Assembly: GCA_002403205.1 (NCBI GenBank)
Contig: DHHJ01000029.1
Span: 62,001 to 126,000 of the forward strand
Direction: 5' to 3'
Length of the DNA stretch: 64,000 nt
Source of the DNA: Anaerolineaceae bacterium UBA4775
GTDB taxonomy: Bacteria; Chloroflexota; Anaerolineae; Anaerolineales; Anaerolineaceae
The notes under the pieces are model-generated. The model was not told where the DNA came from and ran no database searches. It worked only from the letters and a program-made list of their open reading frames with translations. The translations under genes were made by a program, and so were the position numbers. Below are positions 8,842-17,126 of this stretch, piece after piece. Each line of letters begins with the position of its first letter. Position 1 is the first letter of the stretch.

Positions 8842-9720
8842 ATGAAAATTGGCGTTGTCTTCCCCCAAACCGAGTTCCCCAGCGATCCTTTAGCGATCCG
8901 GGATTTCGCCCAGGCTGCTGAAGACCTGGGCTACACCCACCTGCTGGCTTACGATCACCTGCTGGGCGCCAACCCCGACCGGGAAGGCGGCTGGTCAGGG
9001 CCCTACACCTATACAGACCCATTCCAGGAGCCGCTGACCCTGTTCAGCTACCTGGCCGGACTGACAGAGCGTTTATCCTTCATCAGCGGGATCATTATCC
9101 TGCCGCAGCGTGAGACGGTCCTGTTCGCCAAACAGGCGGCGACCCTCGATGTGCTCTGCCAGGGCCGGCTGCGCCTTGGTATTGCCCTGGGCTGGAACAA
9201 AGTTGAATACATCGCCCAGAACAAGGATTTTCACAACCGGGGCGCCCGCATCGAAGAACAAGTGCAGGTCCTGCATAAACTGTGGACGGAGGAATTGGTC
9301 ACCTTCAAAGGCCGCTGGCACACCATCCTGGATGCCGGTTTGAATCCCCTCCCCGTCCAACGTCCGATCCCGCTATGGTTTGGCGGGCATGCCGACCCGG
9401 TTTTACGCCGCGTTGCCCAAATGGGCGATGGCTGGCTGCCCAATTATCACACCCCCGAAGCTGGCGCTGAGGACTTTGAACGCCTGCACACCTATGTCGC
9501 CCAAGCAGGGCGCAGCATGGCGGAGATCGGCATTGAGCCGCGCTTGCGGTACAAGGAGGGCAACCCGGATACCTGGCATCGGCTGGCCCAGGGCTGGCAG
9601 GCTGTTGGCTCTACCCATCTGACCGTGATCACCATGGCCGCTGGCTTTTCCACCGCGCAGGAGCACATTCAAGCCATCCAACGCTATGCCGAAGCGTTGG
9701 AGATCACAAAACAAAGCTGA
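8842..9720 (+). CDS. LLM class (luciferase-like) oxidoreductase, possibly F420-dependent
   Basis: Cytoplasmic TIM-barrel oxidoreductase of the bacterial luciferase-like superfamily (292 aa). It shows the N-terminal MKIGVVFPQ strand, LLAYDHLL, the GIIILPQRETVLFAKQ segment, GRLRLGIALGWN and the PLWFGG block. These are typical of the TIGR03619-type group, often F420-dependent. GGGAG precedes the ATG. It is a lone plus-strand gene between the divergent GH3 gene and the convergent histidine kinase gene. The substrate is unknown, and FMN rather than F420 cannot be excluded. Confidence 0.8.
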   Translation: MKIGVVFPQTEFPSDPLAIRDFAQAAEDLGYTHLLAYDHLLGANPDREGGWSGPYTYTDPFQEPLTLFSYLAGLTERLSFISGIIILPQRETVLFAKQAATLDVLCQGRLRLGIALGWNKVEYIAQNKDFHNRGARIEEQVQVLHKLWTEELVTFKGRWHTILDAGLNPLPVQRPIPLWFGGHADPVLRRVAQMGDGWLPNYHTPEAGAEDFERLHTYVAQAGRSMAEIGIEPRLRYKEGNPDTWHRLAQGWQAVGSTHLTVITMAAGFSTAQEHIQAIQRYAEALEITKQS

Positions 9721-9743
9721 CCCTGGGCTGAAACCAAATCGAA

Positions 9744-10925
9744 CTAAGCCAGCGGCAGGGTAAACGTGAACACAGAGCCCTGGCCCAGCCCGGCGCTCTC
9801 CGCCCAGATTTGCCCGCCCATGGCCTCCACCAGCTTTTTAGCGACGGTTAAACCAATCCCGCTGCCGCCCGCCTGCCGCGAACGGGAGTCATCCACGCGG
9901 TAGAACCGGGCGAACACCTTCTCCAGGTGTTCAGGCGCCATCCCGGCCCCTGTATCCGCCACGCTGATGTGGGCCATATCACCGACACGTTCTGCCCCAA
10001 CAAGCACCTGCCCCTCGCTCGGTGTGAACTGCAGCGCATTGCTCAGCAAGTTGATCATCACCTGCTCAACGCGGTCTTCATCGGCCAAAACCAGCAGTGG
10101 TGTGTCGGGCAGCCTAAGGTTGAGGTCCACGTCATTCGCCGAATAATTGACTGACACGGTGTGCACCAAAGTCGTTAAAAGCTGCCTGGCATCCACAGGA
10201 GCGACGTTCAGCTCGATCATTCCTTCTTCGATCCGGTTCAATTCTTGCAGGTCATCCACCATCCGGCCCATGCGGTCCACCTGGCGGTAAATCCGCTCGT
10301 AGGTGGTCGCATCCGGGGACAGCACCCCATCCATCAATCCATCCAGCGATCCTTTGATCACCGTCAGTGGCGTGCGCAGTTCATGCGCCACGTCGCCGAT
10401 CAATTTTTGGCGCATATCTTCAACCTGCTCAAGCTGGGCTGTCATCCGGTTGAAGCGCACAGCCAGTTGACCCAGTTCATCCTGTGATTCGGCCGCAAGC
10501 GCTCCCTCTGGTAAACGCTCTTCATAATGACCCTGGGCAATGCGATCGGCTGCTTGGGTCATCTGTTGCAGCGGCCTCACAAATCGCTGGCTCATCACCA
10601 CGCTCAACACCAGGGCGATCAACGCCGATGGCAGAATGGCATACAAAATGGCATCATAGATGATCTGGTTGAAAATCGCGAACAGATCGGTAAAAAACCC
10701 CGACCAGCCCATCATCCTGCCCCCCATCGCACCCATCCCGCTCATATGACCCGTATCCTCCAAACCATGGCGCATGAACAGCCGGTTCATGCTGGCCATG
10801 TGGCTGCCAAAGATCCCAGGGAGCAGGATCCTGATCACAAAGGCCATCACAAGGATGGTGACCAGCACCAAAACAAAATAAGAAAAAAAGAATTTCCAAA
10901 ACAAACGTTTTTTAAAGAACCCCAT
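9744..10925 (-). CDS. HAMP-domain sensor histidine kinase with Met/His-rich sensor loop
   Basis: Membrane kinase of a two-component system, 393 aa. Order: TM1 (about 14-36), extracytoplasmic loop (about 37-88), TM2 (about 90-112), HAMP, dimerisation/phosphoacceptor domain with DVAHELRTPL (His181), then a catalytic domain with NLLSNALQF (N box), DTGAGM (G1), FARFYR and GGSGIGL. The loop holds eight Met and three His between residues 42 and 72, unlike ordinary sensors and reminiscent of Cu(I)/Ag(I)-binding segments. Its ATG overlaps the TAA of the response regulator by one base (TAATG). It is the last gene of an operon starting near 12916. Confidence 0.92.
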   Translation of the reverse strand: MGFFKKRLFWKFFFSYFVLVLVTILVMAFVIRILLPGIFGSHMASMNRLFMRHGLEDTGHMSGMGAMGGRMMGWSGFFTDLFAIFNQIIYDAILYAILPSALIALVLSVVMSQRFVRPLQQMTQAADRIAQGHYEERLPEGALAAESQDELGQLAVRFNRMTAQLEQVEDMRQKLIGDVAHELRTPLTVIKGSLDGLMDGVLSPDATTYERIYRQVDRMGRMVDDLQELNRIEEGMIELNVAPVDARQLLTTLVHTVSVNYSANDVDLNLRLPDTPLLVLADEDRVEQVMINLLSNALQFTPSEGQVLVGAERVGDMAHISVADTGAGMAPEHLEKVFARFYRVDDSRSRQAGGSGIGLTVAKKLVEAMGGQIWAESAGLGQGSVFTFTLPLA

Positions 10926-11608
10926 TACAGCACCCGTTCATCCTCAAAGCGATAGCCAACACCCCACACGGTTTCAACGAACCGCTCATCCAGTTTCTTG
11001 CGGATATGGCCGATATGCACATCCACAACCCGGGTTTCGCCATAGTAATTGGTCCCCCATACATGCTCCAGCAGCTGCTCCCGGGTCAGCACCTGCCCGT
11101 TGTGTATCATCAGCGTCTGCAGCAGGTCAAATTCGATCGCTGTCAGCTCAAGCGGTTTATCTTCCAGCCAGGCTTTATGGGCGCCCTCATCCAGGCGGAG
11201 ATGTGCCGTGCGCAAGACCCGCTTCTCGTTATCGGGGGTGTGTTGCGTCAGGCGCCTGAGGGCAGCATTGACCCTGGCCACCAGTTCGCGCGGCGAAAAG
11301 GGTTTGGTCAGGTAGTCATCGGCACCCATGTTGAGCCCCACCAGCTTGTCAATCTCCTCTGTTTTGGCGGTCAGCATGAGCACATACACATCCGACTCCC
11401 GCCGCAGGGTCGAAAGCACATCCAAGCCGCTCATCTTTGGCAGCATGATATCCAGGATGACCACATCCGGGGTATGTTCTCTGGCTGCCCGCACCGCCTG
11501 CTCGCCGTCGCTGGCCCCGATCACCTGGTAGCCTTCCTTTTCCAGGTAGGCCAGCAGCAGCTCCCGGATATCATCCTCATCATCAACGATCAAAATTTTT
11601 GCAGGCAT
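10925..11608 (-). CDS. OmpR/PhoB-type response regulator
   Basis: DNA-binding partner of the downstream kinase. The receiver domain (residues 1-120) has the acidic pair in VDDEDD, phosphoacceptor Asp53 in VVILDIMLP, the Thr in MLTAK and the Lys in TKPFSP. The winged-helix domain (about 130-225) has ELTAIEFDLL and VVDVHIGHIRKKL. Two ATGs lie close together; that at 11614 is only two bases from the GAGG ribosome site, whereas 11608 is eight bases away, so I take 11608 (227 aa). It probably controls its own operon and metal or envelope genes, which is inference. Confidence 0.92.
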   Translation of the reverse strand: MPAKILIVDDEDDIRELLLAYLEKEGYQVIGASDGEQAVRAAREHTPDVVILDIMLPKMSGLDVLSTLRRESDVYVLMLTAKTEEIDKLVGLNMGADDYLTKPFSPRELVARVNAALRRLTQHTPDNEKRVLRTAHLRLDEGAHKAWLEDKPLELTAIEFDLLQTLMIHNGQVLTREQLLEHVWGTNYYGETRVVDVHIGHIRKKLDERFVETVWGVGYRFEDERVL

Positions 11609-11700
11609 ATGCATATCCTCGGGATTGTGGCACTATCATCCCAATTTTACCCAAACAGGGCACAGATAAACATCCTGTGCCCTGTCATCAAAACGAGAAC

Positions 11701-11958
11701 TTAATTTTCAGGCGCGCCGCACCGGGGACAGACTTCCATTCCCACCGGGACCCAGCCCCGGCAATAGGCGCACTGGTAAGGTTTCGTACGCACGCCGCAC
11801 TGCGGACACCAGGTGAAATCACTTGTGATCTCCCAGCCGCATTCCGGGCAGTTCACCCGCACCCGGGTTTCCTGCCTACCCGATAAAGCGGGAACTGCTT
11901 CAGGTAAGATCAGGGACCCTAATTTGATCAGGTCTGAGCCCATTCCAAAGCAAGGCAT
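11701..11958 (-). CDS. Double zinc-ribbon protein
   Basis: An 85-residue soluble protein of unknown function with two paired CxxC knuckle sets in the C-terminal 50 residues: NCPECGW, WCPQCG, QCAYC and VCPRCGAP. These form two treble-clef or zinc-ribbon units. The N-terminal ~35 residues are hydrophobic to neutral and poorly conserved. It lies 7 bases after the preceding membrane zinc-ribbon gene and upstream of the response regulator, so it belongs to the same transcript. A clear paralogue sits at 13072-13335 with the same cysteine spacing. Confidence 0.75.
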   Translation of the reverse strand: MPCFGMGSDLIKLGSLILPEAVPALSGRQETRVRVNCPECGWEITSDFTWCPQCGVRTKPYQCAYCRGWVPVGMEVCPRCGAPEN

Positions 11959-11965
11959 AATGCGC

Positions 11966-12361
11966 TTAATCCCTCAGCGATTCACCGCAATAGGGGCAGA
12001 CCTGCCAGTCAGGTGAAACTGCTTTGCCGCAGTGGTCACAATGTCGCGTTGTGGCTTCAAATCGGTCTCGATTGGGCTGCTGCAAGGCTCTCACCAGGAA
12101 AAACACACCCACAGCCACTAACACCATAAATCCAAACAGGACGACCAACAACAATAATAATCCGCCACCCATCCCCATCATCGGCCCCCCCCATCTAAAA
12201 CCGTGGTGATGCCAATTGCCAAAACCCCAAACATTACTACCTCCATTCATCCAATCCATGGGCATACCCTGCAGGCGCAGAAAACCCACGCCCAACAAGG
12301 TCACCAAACACAGGATCAGAATTGTTCCTATGCCAATAATCCAATACCAAATGTTCTTCAT
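11966..12361 (-). CDS. Membrane protein with Met/His-rich loop and C-terminal zinc ribbon
   Basis: About 131 residues. A first helix is followed by an extracytoplasmic loop with Met residues, a His triplet (HHH) and a GGPMMGMGGG segment, then a second helix and a cytoplasmic tail with a CDHCG...CPYCG zinc ribbon. The family is unnamed to me. The start is uncertain: the frame opens with GTG at 12373, whereas the ATG at 12361 encodes MKNIWYW, a more typical signal-anchor start. The Met/His loop resembles that of the kinase encoded downstream, suggesting both face the same ligand. Confidence 0.7.
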   Translation of the reverse strand: MKNIWYWIIGIGTILILCLVTLLGVGFLRLQGMPMDWMNGGSNVWGFGNWHHHGFRWGGPMMGMGGGLLLLLVVLFGFMVLVAVGVFFLVRALQQPNRDRFEATTRHCDHCGKAVSPDWQVCPYCGESLRD

Positions 12362-12382
12362 CGATTCACACACCGACCTTAA

Positions 12383-12916
12383 TTACCAGCGCCCGCGGCG
12401 CCCCATGCCATGGCCGCGGCCACCCCGGAAAACGTCCTCCTCGGTGTCAAAACCGTGGCAGCTGCCATCGCCGGGTCCGTAGGCCTCGCCATCCATGTGC
12501 TCAAGCATCCACTGGTAATGCGCTTCACTGAGCCAGCCGTTTTCGATCGCTTCGGCCAGAAAGGCTTCGCGGGTCTCTGTCATCAGCTCAAAAAAGGCTG
12601 TTTCGTCCATCCCGGCATCCAGGGCAACCTCGGACAGATGCTCACCGGATGCAAGGCGGTCTTCGATGTCTTCCACGCTCAAGCCGGTAGCGTCGGCCAC
12701 CGCCCCAACCATGGCCTCGTGCATCGGCTGTTCTTCTGATGACCAGCCGCGCCCATGCATCGGGCCCCAAAATTGGCCAGAATCATCACCCCGTTCAGCT
12801 TGATTGAAAGGCTGCCCGCCATGGGCAAACCCGGCAGCAAAGACCACGCCTGTGGTGATCACCAGCAAAGCCACAGTCACAAGGATCGATATGCCAATTG
12901 CTTTTTGTTTGTTCAT
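12383..12916 (-). CDS. Secreted or anchored DUF2680-like protein
   Basis: About 177 residues, with an N-terminal signal peptide or anchor (residues 5-28, ending VVFAAG). A His/Gly/Met-containing spacer follows, then a helical region with VADATGLSVEDIEDRL and GWLSEAHYQWMLEHM. That helical region resembles the small helical repeats of DUF2680/YckD-like proteins common in Firmicutes and Chloroflexota. The tail is Gly/Arg/His-rich. GAGGTG lies at the right distance from the ATG at 12916; the longer GTG-started form (12928) overlaps that ribosome site and is less likely. It heads the two-component operon. Confidence 0.7.
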   Translation of the reverse strand: MNKQKAIGISILVTVALLVITTGVVFAAGFAHGGQPFNQAERGDDSGQFWGPMHGRGWSSEEQPMHEAMVGAVADATGLSVEDIEDRLASGEHLSEVALDAGMDETAFFELMTETREAFLAEAIENGWLSEAHYQWMLEHMDGEAYGPGDGSCHGFDTEEDVFRGGRGHGMGRRGRW

Positions 12917-13071
12917 AAAACACCTCACGATTAATAGGTTACTTGGTTGTACACTTAATAAATAGCGTTAAATTGTAAAGAAAGTATAAAATTATTACGA
13001 AGCATGGATAAAGATTACCGAATACGTCTTTATTCTTGAATAAAATCGGAAAAACACCGATAAAGTGACAC

Positions 13072-13335
13072 TCAGGGGGCTGCTTTGCCCAAAGGCGCCG
13101 TACAGTGCGGGCACAGCCCGTGCCTGGCAAGTACTTTACCCCCGCAATATGCACAGTTCACACAGCGCAGGTCAGCGCCGCAGCGCGGGCAGGCAGAGAA
13201 TTTCCCCGTCAGCTGCCAGCCGCATTCTGGGCAATCCGTATCGCTTCCCGCATCCGCATTTTCACCGGGTGAGCGGATTTGCTGCCCGCCTGCAGCCCAT
13301 AAATTCGCTAAATCGCCCTGAGATGTGCTCGCCAT
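13072..13335 (-). CDS. Double zinc-ribbon protein (paralogue)
   Basis: An 87-residue protein with DCPECGW, CPRCG, CAYCG and CPHC knuckles, aligning closely with the 85-residue zinc-ribbon protein at 11701-11958. The long frame extends to 13656, but the ATG at 13335 is the likely start, because the upstream part runs through a perfect palindromic repeat (13487-13506) and has no family resemblance. It lies just upstream of the Met/His-rich operon on the same strand, about 155 bases from its first gene. Function unknown; zinc binding is inferred from the cysteines. Confidence 0.7.
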   Translation of the reverse strand: MASTSQGDLANLWAAGGQQIRSPGENADAGSDTDCPECGWQLTGKFSACPRCGADLRCVNCAYCGGKVLARHGLCPHCTAPLGKAAP

Positions 13336-13890
13336 GGGTTCAACCCGCCTTTCTGTGTGTTTTTTCTTGATTCTGATTTTAGGATAAGACCGCCCCAATA
13401 TCAATGCTGCCGGTTGAGGGTGGAGAAAATCTGACCTTTGTTGGATGCCACTTTGGGCAGGCAAATGGATCAGCAAATCAACGTTAGGGCACGGCATGCC
13501 GTGCCCCAACCGGCCCCGCATTGCGAAATTTTTGTCTGGGTAAATGGATAATGACGCCTTCGTCCGGTGAACCCGGAATACCCGCACGCTGTGAAAAGAA
13601 AGATCGCAGCGAGCATTCCATCGGCCGAGGTAAAAATAATCCCCAATCCGAAACATCCCATAGGCTCACCTGCGAACAATCATCAATTGCGAATTCAAAA
13701 TAATCGAGAAAATTTTATTTTGCGGGGCTTTTCTTGGCTTGCAGACCTTTGGCACCTTCATCAGCGAATTCCGGCGCGTTGGCCAACTTTTATCCCCTCC
13801 GTTTCATGGCAACTAACCCCGCATAATCGGAAAATTAGATTAAAATATCCCTATCAATAAATCCTCACCCAAATGAAAGGACCCGGATCC
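13336..13890. other. Intergenic region with palindromic repeat
   Basis: About 550 bases between the zinc-ribbon gene and the flavodoxin gene. It holds a perfect 20-base palindrome (see separate entry). The remainder has short open frames on both strands without recognisable products. The stretch before 13890 is AT-rich and must carry the flavodoxin promoter, but I cannot pick a confident -35/-10 pair. Confidence 0.5.
13487..13506. repeat. REP-like perfect palindrome
   Basis: gggcacggcatgccgtgccc is identical to its reverse complement. The flanking bases (tta on one side, caa on the other) nearly extend the symmetry. Palindromes of this form occur as dispersed intergenic elements in several bacterial lineages, from memory. 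Only one copy is present in this window. Confidence 0.6.
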
Positions 13891-14394
13891 ATGACCAAGA
13901 AAATTCTTCTCGCTTACGGCACAGTCGCCGGCTCAACCGCTGAAGTTGCCCAGGCTATCGCTGAAGAGATGACCGCTGCCGGCGTCCAGGTAGATGTTGA
14001 ACCCGTGGAATCGGTTAAAGATCTGGCCGGGTACGATGCGGTTGTCGTTGGAACGGCTGTGCGGATGTTCCACGTCCTGGGTAAAACCAGGCGTTTCATG
14101 CGCGAACATCGCAAAGAGCTGCAAAACGTGCCTGTGGCGTACTTTTTAGTCTGCCTGATGATGGGAGAGGAAACCCCAGAAAACATCCAAAAGGCCACTG
14201 ATTTCGCCAAACCCATGATCGCAACCAAAGTGCCCATCAGCCTGGGGCTGTTTGGGGGATGCATTGACCACGAAAAATTGACTGATGTCATCGGACAATC
14301 TATGAAAGTACTCCCGGAACAAGACCATCGCGATTGGGACAAAATTCGTGCCTGGGCTCGGGAGATCTATCCGCAACTGCTCGGTACCGATTAA
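13891..14394 (+). CDS. Flavodoxin-domain protein
   Basis: A 167-residue FMN-binding electron carrier or oxidoreductase of the flavodoxin/HemG-like type. The N-terminal strand and phosphate loop read LLAYGTVAGSTAEVA (canonical T/SxTGxT position modified to GTVAGST). Later segments include VVVGTAVRM and LGLFGGCID. The frame begins at 13873, but AAAGGA is nine bases before the ATG at 13891, which gives MTKKILLAYG. It is monocistronic and followed by a strong hairpin. Likely roles are low-potential electron transfer or protoporphyrinogen oxidase-like redox work; the sequence does not decide. Confidence 0.82.
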   Translation: MTKKILLAYGTVAGSTAEVAQAIAEEMTAAGVQVDVEPVESVKDLAGYDAVVVGTAVRMFHVLGKTRRFMREHRKELQNVPVAYFLVCLMMGEETPENIQKATDFAKPMIATKVPISLGLFGGCIDHEKLTDVIGQSMKVLPEQDHRDWDKIRAWAREIYPQLLGTD

Positions 14395-14424
14395 CTTTTC
14401 GTCACAGCCAATTCGGTTAACACA

Positions 14425-14455
14425 TCAGCGGATGACTTGACCAGTCATCCGCTGA
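14425..14455 (+). terminator. Hairpin after flavodoxin gene
   Basis: A perfect 13-base stem (tcagcggatgact / agtcatccgctga) with a five-base loop lies 31 bases after the flavodoxin stop codon. There is no U-run after it, so it could be a processing or stability element rather than a classical intrinsic terminator. Confidence 0.6.
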
Positions 14456-14669
14456 CGTTACTCGGAAGGAGCCTCAAAACCAAAAGGAGTGAGAGAAAAT
14501 CTGAATTTTGTCCATCCTGGCTGATTTGTTGATCAACCAGACGGTAACAGTATAACGGATGGGGTCCACAATTGGCTTAAGAACGTGTTAAAAAAATAAC
14601 ATCGTTTGGTTATCAATTCCTCTGATGAATGCGGTCGGTTCCCCCAATCGCAATAGCAAGTTTAAACTT

Positions 14670-14699
14670 CACCCCCCAGGTTGATCAACCTGGGGGGTG
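14670..14699 (-). terminator. 30-base perfect palindrome downstream of sugar-binding protein
   Basis: Perfect 15+15 inverted repeat with arms caccccccaggttga / tcaacctggggggtg, 44 bases downstream of the minus-strand binding protein stop. It is followed by moderately T-rich sequence in either direction, so it may act bidirectionally. Confidence 0.6.
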
Positions 14700-14742
14700 T
14701 CATTTCATTTGTGGTCAGCAACCAGCATGGCTGCTGTGGAAA

Positions 14743-16164
14743 TTACTGCACCTCCGCTACCAATTCGTTGGCGGTTTCGGTCAATCGGGCGAGGATCTCT
14801 TCGACCTCAGCCTGGCTGGTGGCATTGTACAGTTCGGCAGCGAAATCGTTCAGGGTGCGCCGCACGGATGACCACGCCGGGAAGGTTTGCGGCTCTGACG
14901 GGCCAATTGCAGCCAGTTCAACACCGGAAGCCCACACGGGGTTCTCTGCGGCATAGTCCGTCATCATCGCCTCGGTGGTGTACTGCGTGCCGTAGTAACC
15001 ACTGGCGGGAATCCAGCGCGCCTGGATTTCGGGCGAGGTCAGCCATTTGATGAACAGCCACGAAGCCATTTCGCGCTGCTGTGTGCTGGGGATCACACCC
15101 AACATCTGCTGGAAGGCGTTCACTGCCAAGGTGCCATCGGGCCCGGGAGCGGCCATCCAACCCCACACATCAGCATTGCTTTCATCTGCAAAAGCCGCGG
15201 CATAGTACGGAGCGCCAGCGGTCGAGCTCATGGTGATGATGGCTTTGCGCTGCGCCTGCTCAGGGTTGGGATAGCTTTCGGTCTGCCAGACGCAGCCCTC
15301 GTTCTTCAGGTCCAAGATGAACATGGTTGTGTCAATCGCTTCCTGCGAGGTGAAGTCATAAGCATCGCGAGCATCATTGAGCTCATTGCCGCCAAAAGCA
15401 TACAGCCAGTGCAGCCAGTTGGTCGCATTGGGGAAGAACACCATACCACCGGTACCGGCGAAATCGCCGCCCTTTTCTGTATTTTCAGCGGCTGCTGCGC
15501 ACACCAGGTCCTTCAGTTCAGCCGATGTGGCGGGCAGTTCAGCAAAGCCCAATTCCTCAGCCCAGGTGTAGTTCAATACCAGAACATTGGCGGATTGGGT
15601 CATCGGGTACGCGATCCAGGCACCATCAGGTGTGCTGCCAGCTTCCTTGAGGTGGGGGTACAGATCCGCTAATTCCTCAACATTCAGGCCGTATTCCGGG
15701 TCGTCGATATAGGGAACCAGGTCTGCGATAAAGCCCACAGAATACCAGTCTGCCAGAGCATTCGTGTAAGCCATGACCACGTCAGGCAGATCGCCTGATT
15801 GGATACCAGCGTTGACCTTGTCCTCAACATCGCTGTAACGGCCCTGGTCCAGGGCATTGACGGTGATGCCATAAGGATTGGTGTCATTGAATTCGTCCAC
15901 CAGTGCCTGCAAAGCCTCACCGGGAGCATCCGTATAGACATGCCAGAATTGCACGGTGACACCTTCGAATGGTGGTGCTTCCTCAACGGGTTCCGGCTCC
16001 TCGACTTCCTCAACTTCTTCCGGTTCTTCAACGACCGGTTCCTCTACCACAGGTTCCTCTACCACCGGCTCCTCAACGGCTGGAGGTGTTTCGGTGGGGC
16101 CGCATGCTGCAAGCACGAGGGAAAACAACATAACGATTGCGAGTAAAATGCTAAACTTTTTCAT
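14743..16164 (-). CDS. Sugar ABC transporter substrate-binding lipoprotein (family 1)
   Basis: Extracytoplasmic receptor (473 aa) of a carbohydrate importer of the UgpB/MalE type. The signal peptide ends in a lipobox VLAAC (Cys21). It is followed by an acidic linker with repeated VVEEP units (about residues 30-65), then the family-1 fold starting at VTVQFWHVYTD. The DNA encoding the linker is a 15-base tandem repeat (about 16030-16080). AGGAGACG precedes the ATG. It lies 95 bases downstream of the two permease genes; no ATPase is linked, suggesting a shared MsmK/UgpC-type ATPase encoded elsewhere. The substrate is unknown. Confidence 0.88.
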   Translation of the reverse strand: MKKFSILLAIVMLFSLVLAACGPTETPPAVEEPVVEEPVVEEPVVEEPEEVEEVEEPEPVEEAPPFEGVTVQFWHVYTDAPGEALQALVDEFNDTNPYGITVNALDQGRYSDVEDKVNAGIQSGDLPDVVMAYTNALADWYSVGFIADLVPYIDDPEYGLNVEELADLYPHLKEAGSTPDGAWIAYPMTQSANVLVLNYTWAEELGFAELPATSAELKDLVCAAAAENTEKGGDFAGTGGMVFFPNATNWLHWLYAFGGNELNDARDAYDFTSQEAIDTTMFILDLKNEGCVWQTESYPNPEQAQRKAIITMSSTAGAPYYAAAFADESNADVWGWMAAPGPDGTLAVNAFQQMLGVIPSTQQREMASWLFIKWLTSPEIQARWIPASGYYGTQYTTEAMMTDYAAENPVWASGVELAAIGPSEPQTFPAWSSVRRTLNDFAAELYNATSQAEVEEILARLTETANELVAEVQ

Positions 16165-16259
16165 GAATTTTTCGTCTCCTCAAATAGAAAATTTTTGTAA
16201 TACGCATTTGTGCTAAAAAAGACTTTAATCCATAGCCTCCTTCCTCATTTATACCCAGT

Positions 16260-17126
16260 TTAACCTTTCAACCCTGATCTGGCAATACTATCGGTGAATT
16301 GTCGCTGGGTGAAGAAATAAATCACCAAAATCGGGATAATGGTAATAAAGGCACCCGCCATGGTTAAATTGACCAGTTGGCCAGCTTCATCGACAAAGTT
16401 CATCAACCCGACGGAAATCGGGCGCCAGTCGGGGGTATTGGTCACCAGCATCGGCCAGGCGAGTGAGTTCCAGGTACCGATGAAGGACAACACCAGGATG
16501 ACCATCAGCGGGGCCTTCGATAAGGGCAAAACCACCTGGAACAGGAAGCGCAGATGCCCGGCGCCATCGATTTGGGCAGCGTCGAACAGCTCATCCGGCA
16601 CCTGGGCAAAGAACTGCTTGAGTAAAAAGATTGAAAAGATGCTACCCATAAAGGGAATCGTCAGGGCAGGCCAGTTGTTGATCCACGGGATAGGTCCAAT
16701 CCGCCCCAGCCAGGTGACCGTGAGGAAGTTCGGGATGATCAAAACCATGGCCGGGATCATGATGGTGCTTAACATCACACCGAAGATCAAATCGCGACCG
16801 GGGAATTCCATCCGGGCAAAAGCGTAAGCTGCAAAAATGCTGAAAGTGATCTCGCCTGCCAGGGTGATCAATGTGATCAAAATGCTGTTGATAAAATACT
16901 CAGAAAACTGTGCCCGCCGCCAGGCTTCGGCATAGTTCTCAAAATGCAGCTCTGATGGGAAAAACGCAGTTCCCAAGGCTTCACCCAGGCTCATTAAAGA
17001 GGTAGAAATCATCCAGATGAACGGGATCAACGAGATGAACGCACCCAGCGATAGGACAATGTAGATAAAAATCTTCCTGCGCGACGCGTAAGAAAAGCCT
17101 TTCCGTCTTTTATGTCGATTATCCAT
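16260..17126 (-). CDS. Carbohydrate ABC transporter permease (MalG/UgpE type)
   Basis: Inner membrane subunit (288 aa, six helices) with the EAA loop PDELFDAAQIDGAGHLRFL (about residues 185-203) that contacts the ATPase. The N-terminus is basic (HKRRKGFSYASRR) and leads into the first helix. It overlaps the upstream MalF-type permease by 8 bp, so both are made from one transcript. Its length and helix pattern are standard, in contrast to its partner. Confidence 0.9.
   Translation of the reverse strand: MDNRHKRRKGFSYASRRKIFIYIVLSLGAFISLIPFIWMISTSLMSLGEALGTAFFPSELHFENYAEAWRRAQFSEYFINSILITLITLAGEITFSIFAAYAFARMEFPGRDLIFGVMLSTIMIPAMVLIIPNFLTVTWLGRIGPIPWINNWPALTIPFMGSIFSIFLLKQFFAQVPDELFDAAQIDGAGHLRFLFQVVLPLSKAPLMVILVLSFIGTWNSLAWPMLVTNTPDWRPISVGLMNFVDEAGQLVNLTMAGAFITIIPILVIYFFTQRQFTDSIARSGLKG

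Larger units (their letters stand above)
14395..14742. other. Convergent intergenic region with two hairpins
   Basis: This gap lies between the plus-strand flavodoxin gene and the minus-strand sugar-binding protein gene. It holds two perfect inverted repeats, listed separately, that probably end the two transcripts. The stretch between them (about 14460-14665) shows no gene. Confidence 0.55.

Noticed and set aside
13336..13656. N-terminal extension of the 87-residue zinc-ribbon protein
   Set aside because: It runs through a palindromic repeat, has no family likeness, and a good ATG lies at 13335.
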